Numbered from the stretch's first letter, positions 9,201 to 17,634 are shown. The stretch: 36,799 nucleotides of DNA from an uncultured Bacteroidales bacterium (GCA_903911085.1 CAIWCC010000162.1:1-36799); one strand, 5' to 3'. Program-made: numbers and translations. Notes: generated by a model from the letters alone, not told the origin.

Positions 9201-12193
9201 AACGTGAAGACTACCGTTACACCTGTACCATAACTTTCTTTAAAAGGAAATTCGAATGTTTTTATTTCGTCTGAAATTTCAATCCAACGACTTTCCAACT
9301 TTAAATTACCAAGCATAACTTCGTATAAAACCATTGAATTTTTGGTAGAAGTTCCAAAATAAATTTGTGCTTTTTCGCCCACTTCACATTCTGTTTTTGG
9401 AGTCATTATCCATTCATAACATTTCACTGGTAAATGCTTATCATCAAGACCGTAAAGCACAAAAATCTTTTCCAGCTTCACTTCCTTTCCATGATTATCT
9501 GTGGTAGAAAAAACCATTTTGTACCGCCCCGAAACAAACTTATTTAAGTTCATATTAAGCATTAAATTCTTAGTATCGAAACTGCCTGTCAACACCTTTT
9601 CTGCATCTTTCAAAATCAAATTCTTATCCAAATTTTCAGCAAAAATTTCAGTTTCTTCCAATCGGTATAAACTATACTTGATTGTTGAATTGAGCTTTTC
9701 ACCGTTCAATGTTTCGGTGCTGATTGCGATTTTTAAAGTTTGTTTTTTATCAACTTTTTCAGCTACTTCCGCTAAAATAAATAGCGATTTATCACCTACA
9801 CTAATAGTTTGTTCGCCTTGTTGCGTTTCACCTTTTAAATCGGTAACATCGGCGTAAATGGTATAGGAATAAAACTGATCGTCAAAAAACGAAGTTGTTT
9901 GATTTTTTGATTTTTCGGCAACAAAAATTATTTCAAAAGTACCGTCAGACTTGGAAGTGGTCGTTCCATTGTTAATTGCCTTTTCAGGTTCGCTCCATCT
10001 CCACCAATAACGGTGCGAACGACGAACCACGCGGTATTTTACCATAGCTTCACCAACATTGTAACCCGCATAAGCTTTTACATTTCCAGTCAATGTTGTT
10101 TTATCGCCAAAATTCACCTCTGATTTGGGTTTTTCTAACGTCACTTCAAAAGTGGGTCGTTTATATTCTTCTACCAATATATTCTGAGAAAACTTATCAG
10201 CCTGAATACGATAAGAACCATTTAACCCACCTTCTGGCAGCACAAATTCACCCGCAAATGAACCAAACTCATTTGTTTTAAGGGTTTTAGTTGACACTTT
10301 TTGATTATTTTCGTCAAATAAAATAACATCATATTCTTTACCCGATTCAATCTCCTGTCGCGTTTTATTAGAATAAAAGGCTATCCCTTTGAAAAACACA
10401 GTTTGTCCTGGTCGATATATTGAACGGTCGGTAATTATATTTACACGAACATTTTTGTTTATTGAAAAGTTTTGTGGGTAAAAATAGGTAGATGAACTAG
10501 ATGAGAAGAATTTATCATCGCCTTTCTCGAAGAAAAATACTTCATTATAAATATTTTTCTCACTTGGAAATTGACATAAACCACTTTTATCAGATATTAA
10601 TTGATCAACTAATTGAATTTCATAACCATTGCCAGCCCATTTGTTATTATATCTGTTCACATTAACTTTTGATTGTGGCTTACCAGAATTTCTATTCAAC
10701 ACGTACATATCGGAAATTTCAGCAGAACTTTTCCTGACCATAAATGCCAAATCGGAAACGGTAAAATTCCCAATTGCACACTGCGATTCATCATTATTGT
10801 CATTTGGAGCTAAGGTAAATTCATATATGCCATAATTAGCTGTTTTAATCAAAATTTCAGTTTCCACATTTCCATAATTGGCGTCGGGCTTAATTTCAAT
10901 AAGTCGTGTCTCAAGCAATGTTGAATTTTTAAATACAGCTTTAGGATTTCCAGTTTTTTGTTTATATGAATAATAATCTTGTGCACTAGCATTTACTTTA
11001 TATACCGACAATTTCATTACTGAAATGTTACCTGAACTGATTCTAACTTTCAAGTTCGCAGTTGGTTTTATAACTTGATTATAATTGATTGAAAGGTAAC
11101 TCCGAGTAATATCATGCTGCATATTCTCAAGTAAACCAATTCTATTATATTTAGGAAAACGCTTCATACCTTCCTCACAAAGGTTATATGCAACATTCTT
11201 ATTACTTTTCAATTCCTCCAAATAGGAATTTTCTTTATAATAATTTGCCAATTCGGCATAAACTTCCACCACTGCCTCATTCTCGAAATACTGTTTTTTC
11301 AACCTATTCAGTGCCGATAAATAAAGCGAATCTACCTCCACATTTGATGAGTGTTGTTTTAAATATCTGAGGAAGTGCAAATCCGCAAAAATCAATGCAA
11401 GCGTATTTTTTTCACTTAATCTAAAACCTAGCAATTGTTGATAAGTCTCAAGTATCGGATTTTCGATGGAAGATTTGTAAGTTGAATCTATTTTCAAAGT
11501 AGAAAGCCGAGGAATATCACCGAATAATTGATTGTCATTCAACGGATTTTTAACCGCAGTGGTTAGTTCTATCTGTTGTAAAATAGAAATTTTACGATAG
11601 GAAAGAAAATCAAAAAGAGTAGGTTGCAAAGTTCTACTGTCATTCCCTATTTGGAGCAATGTAGTGAATTTCAATGCATCCGTTTTTTTCAAAACATCTG
11701 GGTTTTGCAATGAAGCTGCAAGATGCTTACTGATTTTATCAAAATAAATATTCTTTGTCCACTCTTTAATATCTTCTGGTACAAAGCCCTTTAATTCAGT
11801 TCTTCGATTGATTGTCCATTGGTCTTTTTGATAAAATTGAACATATAAATCAGCAGTCATGCAATGCAGTAAAGCACTTTCGGCAGGATCTGTATTGTTA
11901 TCAGTAAATGCTTCAAAATCGTGAATCAATGTTGCAGCTTCATCTGGGTTTTTCTCCAAAATAAAACGCATTTTATACAGCATTGCTTTCACAATTTCGG
12001 TTGATTTTTTTTCGGCTTGGGCTTGGGTAAGTATTGATTCAACTTCTTTAAGTGCCGATTCAGGTAATTGTTTCTCTGCAAACTCTTCTACAGATTTCCA
12101 ACGTTTTTCGATACTTGTATTTTCATTTTGTGCCAATAAATATTTGCCAAAAACTATCGCGAGAATAACAATAAATAAAATGGATTTTTTCAT
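6218..12193 (-). CDS. Secreted alpha-2-macroglobulin family protein (MG2/A2M domains)
   Basis: 1991 aa with a signal peptide (hydrophobic core, then LLAQ) and no lipobox Cys. The N-terminal 350 residues are helical and repeat-like. Macroglobulin beta domains follow; the MG2-type motif SIYRPGQTVFFKG is near residue 590. The A2M core signature FNETAFFYPQLRTDALGNV is near 1205-1225, then SLTRWNVKMLAHT near 1235. The C-terminal part is a helical alpha-toroid (thioester-type fold) and a final receptor-like beta domain. I see no CxEQ thioester; the corresponding helix reads DNAFDYFTAFYANSLAAF, so it probably traps proteases without covalent linkage. An odd SusC-like motif (VVVGYG, residues 1161-1166) sits just before the A2M domain. 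It is transcribed alone from a TAnnTTTG promoter. Bacterial homologues are thought to protect the cell envelope from foreign proteases. Confidence 0.9.
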   Translation of the reverse strand: MKKSILFIVILAIVFGKYLLAQNENTSIEKRWKSVEEFAEKQLPESALKEVESILTQAQAEKKSTEIVKAMLYKMRFILEKNPDEAATLIHDFEAFTDNNTDPAESALLHCMTADLYVQFYQKDQWTINRRTELKGFVPEDIKEWTKNIYFDKISKHLAASLQNPDVLKKTDALKFTTLLQIGNDSRTLQPTLFDFLSYRKISILQQIELTTAVKNPLNDNQLFGDIPRLSTLKIDSTYKSSIENPILETYQQLLGFRLSEKNTLALIFADLHFLRYLKQHSSNVEVDSLYLSALNRLKKQYFENEAVVEVYAELANYYKENSYLEELKSNKNVAYNLCEEGMKRFPKYNRIGLLENMQHDITRSYLSINYNQVIKPTANLKVRISSGNISVMKLSVYKVNASAQDYYSYKQKTGNPKAVFKNSTLLETRLIEIKPDANYGNVETEILIKTANYGIYEFTLAPNDNNDESQCAIGNFTVSDLAFMVRKSSAEISDMYVLNRNSGKPQSKVNVNRYNNKWAGNGYEIQLVDQLISDKSGLCQFPSEKNIYNEVFFFEKGDDKFFSSSSSTYFYPQNFSINKNVRVNIITDRSIYRPGQTVFFKGIAFYSNKTRQEIESGKEYDVILFDENNQKVSTKTLKTNEFGSFAGEFVLPEGGLNGSYRIQADKFSQNILVEEYKRPTFEVTLEKPKSEVNFGDKTTLTGNVKAYAGYNVGEAMVKYRVVRRSHRYWWRWSEPEKAINNGTTTSKSDGTFEIIFVAEKSKNQTTSFFDDQFYSYTIYADVTDLKGETQQGEQTISVGDKSLFILAEVAEKVDKKQTLKIAISTETLNGEKLNSTIKYSLYRLEETEIFAENLDKNLILKDAEKVLTGSFDTKNLMLNMNLNKFVSGRYKMVFSTTDNHGKEVKLEKIFVLYGLDDKHLPVKCYEWIMTPKTECEVGEKAQIYFGTSTKNSMVLYEVMLGNLKLESRWIEISDEIKTFEFPFKESYGTGVTVVFTFMKDEKFFTKQVQITRKITQKKLTPTLSVFRNKLQPGEKTEWTVTIPETVSNKAELLVDMYDASLDKLRPNYWRFNPTYRAVVLNSPRWISNGFNAGSDIVNVNYYVQKYVPDFITDQLNWFGLNMNSRKTFIVRGASSMNKSILSGSTSIVAQENSSSLNEMVVVGYGSQKKIDMTGSIAGISDSKAGDMVFQQIENLPAPAPIKTRTNFNETAFFYPQLRTDALGNVKFTFTAPESLTRWNVKMLAHTADLYFGQNQAQVVTQKDLMVQMNLPRFVRRSDKLLLSTNVINLSDKELTAKVQFEMIDPATEKIIFTTATAPLSSRRVVSGEVVTLAANETKAVQWEISDFSAYELVICKVVAQAGNFSDGEQKYLPILPDKVLITESLPLTIRGNQTRIFNFESLLTNGANVTTKNLTVEFSSNPAWYAVQALPTISQPDNDNAFDYFTAFYANSLAAFIANSNPKIAATFDRWKKAGGSREALLSNLEKNKELKNMLLEETPWVMAAKDETEQKRQIALLFDLNMQKNQSQQYLEKLESLQLPSGGFSWFKGMPESRYITQEIILNFARLKRLTGTLSCQHSTINKAINFLDLEIARDFENLKKYSKNYENEMSIDNMQLLYLHLRSEYPEIPIQVSAQAAVKFYTGQAQKYWTNFSLYGKASMAIVASRNGKIQIANEIIKSLKENALKTDELGMYWAKNTSGFFWSERPIATQAAIIDAFAEVNKNIADIDEMKIWLLKQKQTQRWDSPMSTVDAIYALLCQGNNWLANESTVSIKLASTLLDTKNAEAGTGYFKKTIPADNFRPEMGKVTVSTTNVGSSASKRNFNKSSIGWGAVYWQYYQDLDKVEGQSGSLRISKKLFVEKMTSSVKSIIPIEQTKLAKGDKVITRLVITTDRNLEFVALKDLRAACFEPVKQLSGCDWKEGVCYYQTTKDASTQYFFSFLPKGTYVFEYELWVNNSGEFTSGIASVQCQYAPEFVSHSGGEKITVH

Positions 12194-12230
12194 AATGGAG
12201 AAGTACTTTTTTTATTAGAAAAACAAAATG

Positions 12231-12262
12231 CAAATATAATACCAAAATGCGAGTTTAAACAA
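12231..12262 (-). promoter_or_regulatory. Promoter of the macroglobulin gene
   Basis: On the minus strand TATATTTG (complement of 12231-12238) matches the -7 consensus. A TTG (complement of 12260-12262) lies 21 bp upstream. The start codon is about 38 bp downstream of the box. Confidence 0.6.
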
Positions 12263-12333
12263 TTTGAAATTGAAAAATCTAATTTAATTAAAATCAATAT
12301 AACTGCTTATCCCTTTCGGTCAAGCTATAAGAT

Positions 12334-12484
12334 TTAAACCACAATAGACACATTAGAATAATAATTTGTTGATTAAGATGGTACAATTTTATTAAATTCA
12401 AATACCGATAGGTATTTGCCTATTGTGTTCTATATTATATACTTGCATGTTAATTTTCTTTCTAGTGTGCCTATTGTGGTTTAA
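12334..12484. repeat. Intergenic inverted repeat with internal palindrome
   Basis: A 23-nt arm at 12334-12356 (core CCACAATAGACACATTAG) pairs with 12462-12484 with two mismatches. Between them AATACC-gata-GGTATT (12400-12415 region) forms a small hairpin. TGCCTATTGTG occurs directly repeated at 12417-12427 and 12468-12478. The 721-bp gap 12194-12914 holds this repeat, a dispersed repeat, a tandem repeat and the glgB terminator. I see no convincing gene in it. Confidence 0.65.
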
Positions 12485-12586
12485 TTGATTTTTACCTTGG
12501 TAATAGGGATTCAAAAGTTTTAAAACGAATATGTATATTACTTGATTAATGTGGATAAGCAATTCAATATATTTTATTCTGAAACG

Positions 12587-12687
12587 ATATATAATAAAAG
12601 ACATTAGAACAAAGTGCAAAGACAAGACGTAGTTTATCAATACTTTACCAAATTCAAAGTGTAGGTTATAAATGAAGTTTATTATAT
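12587..12687. repeat. Dispersed intergenic repeat, copy A
   Basis: About 100 bp, nearly identical to copies at 28468-28566 and 30706-30804. Long shared blocks include ACTTTACCAAATTCAAAGTG and GCAAAGACAAGACG. Copies differ by scattered substitutions. Copy A is followed at once by a 21-bp tandem repeat. Confidence 0.9.
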
Positions 12688-12747
12688 CTGGCTTTAGAAC
12701 TGGAGTATTTGACTTTAGAAATGACATATCTGGCTTTAGAAATGGAC
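12685..12747. repeat. Three-unit 21-bp tandem repeat
   Basis: Three contiguous 21-bp units (12685-12705, 12706-12726, 12727-12747) share the pattern TATYTGRCTTTAGAA followed by six variable bases. It abuts dispersed repeat copy A. The 21-bp period is a multiple of three, but no supported gene covers it. Confidence 0.8.
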
Positions 12748-12848
12748 AAACTACAACGATAATCCATTTCTGAGTTCAATACACTCAAATAATGTATCAT
12801 AAAAACCTGTTATTATCAGTTTTCGGAGATTATATTTAGAAAACATTC

Positions 12849-12885
12849 AAAAAAAAACTCCTTATTCCAAACTTGAACAAGGAGT
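12849..12885 (-). terminator. Terminator of glgB
   Basis: On the minus strand the stem ACTCCTTGTTC (12885-12875) pairs with its partner at 12867-12857 with one mismatch and a 7-nt loop. A run of T (complement of the A tract 12849-12857) follows. It is placed 30 bp past the glgB stop. Confidence 0.85.
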
Positions 12886-12914
12886 ATTTTTGCATTTTTT
12901 TAAGTTTATGTGTT

Positions 12915-14912
12915 TTACTTTTTCAGCACGAAAGCAGTACGAGCAGGAATATAAAGTTTTAACCATTCTTTTCCAAAAGAATCTTTTGTACCAGGCAATG
13001 TACAATGGGTAATGCTTTGGTCAATTAAATCAAATCCACCAAAAAGATTATCATCGGAATTTAAAATAATTTTATACTCACCTTTGTCGGCTACAATTCC
13101 ATAATCAGTAAAAGATTGAGTACCATTAAAGTTAAATACAAAAATATAATTACCACGTTGATAAGCCAATACCTGATCATCTTCTTTATCCCAAAGTTTC
13201 TGAATTGGTGTTTCGTTAAACTGAGGAATTGAATTAATTAAAGCTATCATTGCTTTGTCAAATTCGCCCAAAGCGTTATATAAACACTTTTGATTGTCGG
13301 CCAAATCCCATTGACGACGTGCATATTTGTGCGACCAATTATTACCTTCGCGAGGGAAATCAATCCATTCTGGATGTCCAAATTCATTGCCCATAAAGTT
13401 CAAATAGCCACCATTACAAGTGGTTGCAGTAATTAGTCGAATCATTTTATGTAACGCCACTCCCCTATCAACTGTCATTGTACTATCACCGCGGCGCATG
13501 TGCCAATACATTTCGGCATCAATAAGACGGAAAATAATTGTTTTATCACCTACAAGCGCTTGGTCATGACTTTCGGCGTAGCTAATTGTTTTTTCGAGAG
13601 CACGTCTATTGGTTAATTCCCAAAATATATTTCCAACTTTCCAATCTTCGTCCTTGACTTCTTTTATCATTTTAATCCAGAAATCAGGAATTCCCATTGC
13701 CATGCGGTAATCAAAACCTATACCACCATCTTCCACTTTAGTAGCCAACCCTGGCATTCCGCTAACTTCCTCAGCAATAGTTATTGCATTCGGATTAACC
13801 TCATGTATCAATTTATTAGCCAATGTAAGATAACATAGTGCATCTCCATCCTGATTCATATTGTAATATGAATCATAACCATTAAAATCTTCACCTAATC
13901 CATGACTTCTGTACAACATTGAAGTAACCCCATCGAAACGGAAACCATCGAAATGATATTCTTCTAACCAGAATTTACAATTTGATAATAAAAAATGGAT
14001 AACAGATGGTTTTGCATAATCAAAACAGAGAGAATCCCAAGCAGGATGTTCGCGGCGAGAGCCACCATGAAAATACTGATACGGAGTTCCATCAAGTCGC
14101 CCCAATCCTTCCACCTCATTGCGAACAGCATGAGAATGAACAATATCCATAATTACAGCAATTCCCAAACCATGTGCCTCATCAATCAAACGTTTAAGTT
14201 CTTCGGGTGTTCCGAAGCGAGACGAAGCAGCAAAAAAACTAGAAACATGGTATCCAAAAGAGCCGTAATATGGATGTTCTTGGATAGCCATAATTTGAAT
14301 GCAATTGTATCCATCTTGCGCAATACGAGGCAATACTGTTGTGCGAAATTCATCATAACTCGACACCTTCTCCTCAACACTCGACATACCTATATGGCAT
14401 TCATAAATTAAAAGAGGCTCAGTTTTTGGCTTAAAATCTAAATGTTTGAATACATAAGGCTGAATAGAACTCCAAACCTGGGCACTAAAAATTTTTGTAT
14501 TTTCATCTTGAACAACTCTTCGAGTCCAAGCAGGAATGCGCTCTCCGCTCCCACCATCCCATTGAACCAACAATTTATAGAGTTGCGAATGTGCCATGGC
14601 AAACTCAGGTAAACGAATTTCCCAAATGCCATTCTGCATTTTTTTTAATTGATAGTCAGGATGTTTTTGCCAATTATTAAAATCACCAATCAAATATATT
14701 GAAGTTGCATTTGGAGCCCATTCTCTAAAAATCCAACCATCTGATAATTTATGTAACCCAAAATATAAGTAACCAGTTGCAAAGTCGGATAATGTGTGCC
14801 CTTCGGTTACTAGCTTTTTTTCAATACTTTCGAAATATTCAAATCTACCATTTATTGCATCTGCAAAAGGAGCCAACCAAGGGTCTGATTCAATAATTGC
14901 AAGTTGTTTCAT
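12915..14912 (-). CDS. glgB: 1,4-alpha-glucan (glycogen) branching enzyme, GH13
   Basis: 665-aa enzyme that cleaves alpha-1,4-glucan chains and re-attaches them in alpha-1,6 linkage during glycogen synthesis. An N-terminal CBM48/E-set domain (about 45-150, FREWAPNATSIYLIGDFNNW) precedes the GH13 barrel. Catalytic residues are visible: nucleophile D327 in DGFRFDGVTSM, acid/base E381 in ITIAEEVSGMPG, and D450 in YAESHDQ. NFMGNEFGHPEWIDFPR near 505-521 and the wording of the motifs match the eukaryotic-like GH13_8 branch common in Bacteroidetes. No other glycogen gene is adjacent. A clear terminator follows. The next gene upstream (yhcH-like) ends 108 bp before its start, on the same strand. Confidence 0.96.
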   Translation of the reverse strand: MKQLAIIESDPWLAPFADAINGRFEYFESIEKKLVTEGHTLSDFATGYLYFGLHKLSDGWIFREWAPNATSIYLIGDFNNWQKHPDYQLKKMQNGIWEIRLPEFAMAHSQLYKLLVQWDGGSGERIPAWTRRVVQDENTKIFSAQVWSSIQPYVFKHLDFKPKTEPLLIYECHIGMSSVEEKVSSYDEFRTTVLPRIAQDGYNCIQIMAIQEHPYYGSFGYHVSSFFAASSRFGTPEELKRLIDEAHGLGIAVIMDIVHSHAVRNEVEGLGRLDGTPYQYFHGGSRREHPAWDSLCFDYAKPSVIHFLLSNCKFWLEEYHFDGFRFDGVTSMLYRSHGLGEDFNGYDSYYNMNQDGDALCYLTLANKLIHEVNPNAITIAEEVSGMPGLATKVEDGGIGFDYRMAMGIPDFWIKMIKEVKDEDWKVGNIFWELTNRRALEKTISYAESHDQALVGDKTIIFRLIDAEMYWHMRRGDSTMTVDRGVALHKMIRLITATTCNGGYLNFMGNEFGHPEWIDFPREGNNWSHKYARRQWDLADNQKCLYNALGEFDKAMIALINSIPQFNETPIQKLWDKEDDQVLAYQRGNYIFVFNFNGTQSFTDYGIVADKGEYKIILNSDDNLFGGFDLIDQSITHCTLPGTKDSFGKEWLKLYIPARTAFVLKK

Positions 14913-15020
14913 ACTTAATCGTTTTCAGTGTTTGTTGTTAAAATAGTCGGAATTATTGTCAAAAAGAAAAGATGTTATTGGAACAAAATTCACAATAACA
15001 TCTAAATAATGGGCATGTTA

Positions 15021-15467
15021 CTACACCAATACCTTAATAATAATTTTCTTTACCGTACCATTAGCAATTCCTGGTTGATGACCATCGGTTGGAAAAAATA
15101 TAGCAAACTCACTTGGATTGACTTGTAAAAAGTTATAAGCAGCATCACCAAAAAAAGCCAAATCTTTATCGACATTGTAAGGTTCTGTAATCACTTTTAA
15201 ATCATTTTCAGGAATCCAACCCATAGTTTCGGTTGCAGTAATTGGCACTTGAATATCAATGTATTTAATGTGAGTTTCCATTCGAGCCTCTTCTGCCGTT
15301 TTTCCAGCAATCTCTACCACATTAACAAATAAATTAGAACCATCTAATTCAATTTTACCCAATGGAAGCGTTAATAAATCGGTAGTTTTCAAAAAATCGA
15401 AAGCTTTTTTAAAAGCTGGATGAATGGATTCGTACAATCCACAGTTTTCTAATTTGTCTAAAATCAT
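15021..15467 (-). CDS. YhcH/YjgK/YiaL family protein
   Basis: 148-aa single-domain protein of the YhcH/YjgK/YiaL cupin-like family, once called beta-galactosidase subunit beta. Members often bind a metal and occur with sugar or sialic acid catabolism genes, but their reaction is poorly defined. Recognisable stretches are ARMETHIKYIDIQVPI (the likely metal-binding E-x-H region), GDAAYNFLQVNPSEFAIFFPTDGHQPG, and a C-terminal KKIIIKV strand. It is full length for the family. It lies between glgB and the DUF2461 gene on the same strand with gaps of about 108 and 128 bp, so a tight operon is not evident. The substrate is unknown. Confidence 0.88.
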   Translation of the reverse strand: MILDKLENCGLYESIHPAFKKAFDFLKTTDLLTLPLGKIELDGSNLFVNVVEIAGKTAEEARMETHIKYIDIQVPITATETMGWIPENDLKVITEPYNVDKDLAFFGDAAYNFLQVNPSEFAIFFPTDGHQPGIANGTVKKIIIKVLV

Positions 15468-15595
15468 ATTATATTTATTATTTGATTTAACTTATACAAT
15501 CCCTATGCAACACCTAAACCCTAAAGGGGAACTCTGCAAGTACTGATTATGAAAAACTTTGACTAAAATGTCAACTATTAATTGTCAATTACCAA

Positions 15596-16273
15596 CTACT
15601 TTACTTCATCCACAGTATAATTTAAAAAACTATTAAACGGATAAGAAATTCGGAAAATATCTGCAATTTGTAATACAAAATCATCTGCATTAAGTATTTC
15701 ATCATTCAATTTATATTCAACTAAATAATGCTTCAATTTTAGAAGTTCCGCATCCTGAAAATCTTTTGGAAAACCAGCTGGCACATTTTTAAGTTTATCC
15801 TCTTCGAAAAATGAAGTGAAATGCTCAGCAAATTGAGGTTGAAAACGTATTGAGTTTAATTCTTCAATATTATCGTAAACACTTTGGCGTAAAGCTTTTA
15901 AAAGATTTGGCTCTGGACACCAAACGCCTGAGCCCACAAAACATCCTGCAGGATCGAGATGAAGATAATAACCGCCTCTTTGACTTTTGCGACCACCAGC
16001 AGCTGCTATAAATACCCCAAAATGAGTTTTGTATGGAGTTTTATCATGCGAAAAACGTGTGTCGCGGTATATTCTAAATACACAATCTTTTGCTTCTACA
16101 GTCTTAATTTCATCGTCAAACTTAGCAATTTCAACAATCAGTTGCTTGCTTAATTGCTCAAACTCGCCTTTTACTTGTTCGTACCAAGTCTTATTTTGTG
16201 CAAACCATTCTCGGTTATTGTTGATTTTCAATTCACTGATAAACTTCAGTATATTTTGAGTAGCCATATTCAT
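15596..16273 (-). CDS. DUF2461 (TIGR02453) family protein
   Basis: About 225-aa protein of unknown function. Family hallmarks are LKFISELKINNNREWFAQNK at the N-terminus, VFRIYRDTRFSHDKTPYKTH and GGYYLHLDPAGCFVGSGVW in the middle. The open frame reaches upstream to 16303. However, a perfect -7 box (complement of 16290-16297) lies inside that extension, so I place the start at the ATG at 16273, or the one at 16267. This gives a very short leader. The family is widespread in Bacteroidetes, and no catalytic role is established that I know of. It is divergently transcribed from pheS with a 201-bp shared promoter region. Confidence 0.88.
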   Translation of the reverse strand: MNMATQNILKFISELKINNNREWFAQNKTWYEQVKGEFEQLSKQLIVEIAKFDDEIKTVEAKDCVFRIYRDTRFSHDKTPYKTHFGVFIAAAGGRKSQRGGYYLHLDPAGCFVGSGVWCPEPNLLKALRQSVYDNIEELNSIRFQPQFAEHFTSFFEEDKLKNVPAGFPKDFQDAELLKLKHYLVEYKLNDEILNADDFVLQIADIFRISYPFNSFLNYTVDEVK

Positions 16274-16289
16274 TTTATTTTGCGGTTTA

Positions 16290-16297
16290 CAAATATA
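16290..16297 (-). promoter_or_regulatory. -7 box of the DUF2461 gene
   Basis: TATATTTG on the minus strand. Its position fixes the downstream start codon at 16273 or 16267. Confidence 0.6.
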
Positions 16298-16370
16298 GGG
16301 CAAAAATAAGACAATATATTATTATTGCCCATATTTTTTAAAATAAATTTCATTTTTGCGGAAAAATGAT

Positions 16371-16378
16371 TACTTTTG
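16371..16378 (+). promoter_or_regulatory. -7 box of the pheS leader
   Basis: TACTTTTG matches TAnnTTTG. The predicted transcript start near 16384 lies about 10 nt before the small leader ORF and about 90 nt before pheS. Confidence 0.55.
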
Positions 16379-16393
16379 TGGACTAATTTGCAA

Positions 16394-16459
16394 ATGCAAA
16401 AGCCTGCAAATGAATATGTAAAACCCAATACAATAGGCTTTTTGGTATTTTTTAAATAA
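16394..16459 (+). CDS. Possible Phe-rich leader peptide upstream of pheS
   Basis: A 21-codon ORF with ATG at 16394 and TAA at 16457-16459, ending in GFLVFFK. Three of its last six residues are Phe. It sits between the promoter and pheS, 15 nt before the pheS start, and overlaps a terminator-like hairpin (16398-16446). This layout resembles leader-peptide attenuation of phenylalanyl-tRNA synthetase genes (pheM in enterobacteria). The Phe codons overlap the 3' arm of the hairpin and its T-rich tail instead of lying in an upstream stem, so the mechanism would differ from the classic one. Very short ORFs arise easily by chance, so treat this as a hypothesis. Confidence 0.35.
   Translation: MQKPANEYVKPNTIGFLVFFK
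16398..16453 (+). terminator. Terminator-like hairpin in the pheS leader
   Basis: AAAAGCCT (16398-16405) pairs perfectly with AGGCTTTT (16435-16442) across a 29-nt loop and is followed by a T-rich tail ending at 16453. No gene ends upstream (the neighbour is divergent), so a terminator here would act on pheS itself. A competing 6-bp stem ATTTGC/GCAAAT (16386-16391 with 16406-16411) abuts the 5' arm. Confidence 0.4.
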
Positions 16460-16474
16460 TGCAAAAAATATATA

Positions 16475-17494
16475 ATGAAAAATCGTATTAATCAATTGTT
16501 GGAGGAAGTAAACCAACTTGTTGCCGCCAACCAAGATGAATTGGAAGCGCTGCGAATTAAATATCTGAGTAAAAAAGGAGAAGTATCTTCACTTTTTAAC
16601 GATTTCAGAAATGTCGCAAATGAAGAGAAACGTGAAGTTGGACAATTATTGAATGAACTAAAAAATGTTGCTCAAGACAAAATAAATGATTTAAAAAATT
16701 CCTTTGCTGACACAAACGCTACTGATCAAAAAACTGATTTGACCCGCACCGCCGACCCTATAAAATTAGGTACGCGTCATCCTTTATCATTGGTAAAACA
16801 TGAAATAATAGAGATATTTTCTCGCATTGGTTTTACAATTGCCGAAGGTCCAGAAATTGAGGACGACTGGCATGTGTTTGGTGCACTGAACTTTGCACCC
16901 GAACATCCTGCCCGCGACATGCAGGACACATTTTTTATTGAACAAAATCCAGACATTTTGCTTCGCACGCATACTTCGTCGGTGCAGTCGCACATTATGA
17001 CGCAACAAAAGCCACCCATCCGAAAATTATTTCCAGGACGTGTGTACCGCAACGAGGCAATTTCTTATCGTGCCCACTGTTTTTTCCATCAAGTAGAAGG
17101 TCTATATATCGACAAAGATGTTTCGTTTGCCGATTTGAAACAAGCATTAATGTATTTTGCCAAAGAGATGTTTGGGGCTGATACCGAAATTCGTTTGCGA
17201 CCATCCTATTTCCCATTCACCGAACCTAGCGCCGAAATGGATATTTCATGTAATTTGTGTGGTGGCAAAGGTTGCCCTTTTTGCAAACATACTGGCTGGG
17301 TAGAAATTCTTGGCTGTGGAATGGTAGATCCTAATGTGCTCGAAAACTGCGGAATAGACTCTAAAATTTATTCAGGTTATGCATTTGGAATGGGCGTAGA
17401 ACGCATCACCAACCTAAAATACCAAGTAAAAGATTTGCGAATGTTCTCCGAAAACGATGTGAGATTCTTGGAACAATTTGAATCGGCACATTGA
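16475..17494 (+). CDS. pheS: Phenylalanine-tRNA ligase alpha subunit
   Basis: 339-aa catalytic subunit of the (alpha-beta)2 PheRS that charges tRNA-Phe in the cytoplasm. The N-terminal coiled coil (about 1-85) binds tRNA. The class II core has motif 2 around FPGRVYRNE (near 188), HQVEGLYID, FTEPSAEMDI, and the Cys cluster CNLCGGKGCPFC near 258-269 before GWVEILGCGMVDPNVL. Motif 3 is GYAFGMGVERI. Length is normal. pheT is not adjacent, and a strong terminator follows immediately, so pheS is monocistronic here. Expression may be modulated by the leader hairpin and Phe-rich small ORF upstream (inference). Confidence 0.97.
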   Translation: MKNRINQLLEEVNQLVAANQDELEALRIKYLSKKGEVSSLFNDFRNVANEEKREVGQLLNELKNVAQDKINDLKNSFADTNATDQKTDLTRTADPIKLGTRHPLSLVKHEIIEIFSRIGFTIAEGPEIEDDWHVFGALNFAPEHPARDMQDTFFIEQNPDILLRTHTSSVQSHIMTQQKPPIRKLFPGRVYRNEAISYRAHCFFHQVEGLYIDKDVSFADLKQALMYFAKEMFGADTEIRLRPSYFPFTEPSAEMDISCNLCGGKGCPFCKHTGWVEILGCGMVDPNVLENCGIDSKIYSGYAFGMGVERITNLKYQVKDLRMFSENDVRFLEQFESAH

Positions 17495-17529
17495 TATTTT
17501 CAATAAGTTATATTTCAAAAAGATAAACG

Positions 17530-17562
17530 AAAAACACAGTACATATTGTATTGTGTTTTTTT
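17530..17562 (+). terminator. Terminator of pheS
   Basis: AAAACACAGTAC (17531-17542) pairs with GTATTGTGTTTT (17548-17559), with one G-T pair and a 5-nt loop, followed by more T. It lies 37 bp after the stop codon. Confidence 0.88.
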
Positions 17563-17634
17563 GTTTTAAAAACGAAATGCTAACATATAAAAAAAATAAT
17601 TTTATCATAGTCTGTAAATGTAAAAAAATAATCT

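Noticed and set aside
12398-12727. 109-codon minus-strand ORF
   Set aside because: It is composed of the inverted repeat, dispersed repeat copy A and the 21-bp tandem repeat, with no recognisable domain; more likely a chance frame through repeats.
12685-12747. CRISPR-like array
   Set aside because: Units are contiguous without spacers, number only three, and no cas genes are near. The TACTACA cluster also lacks uniform spacers.
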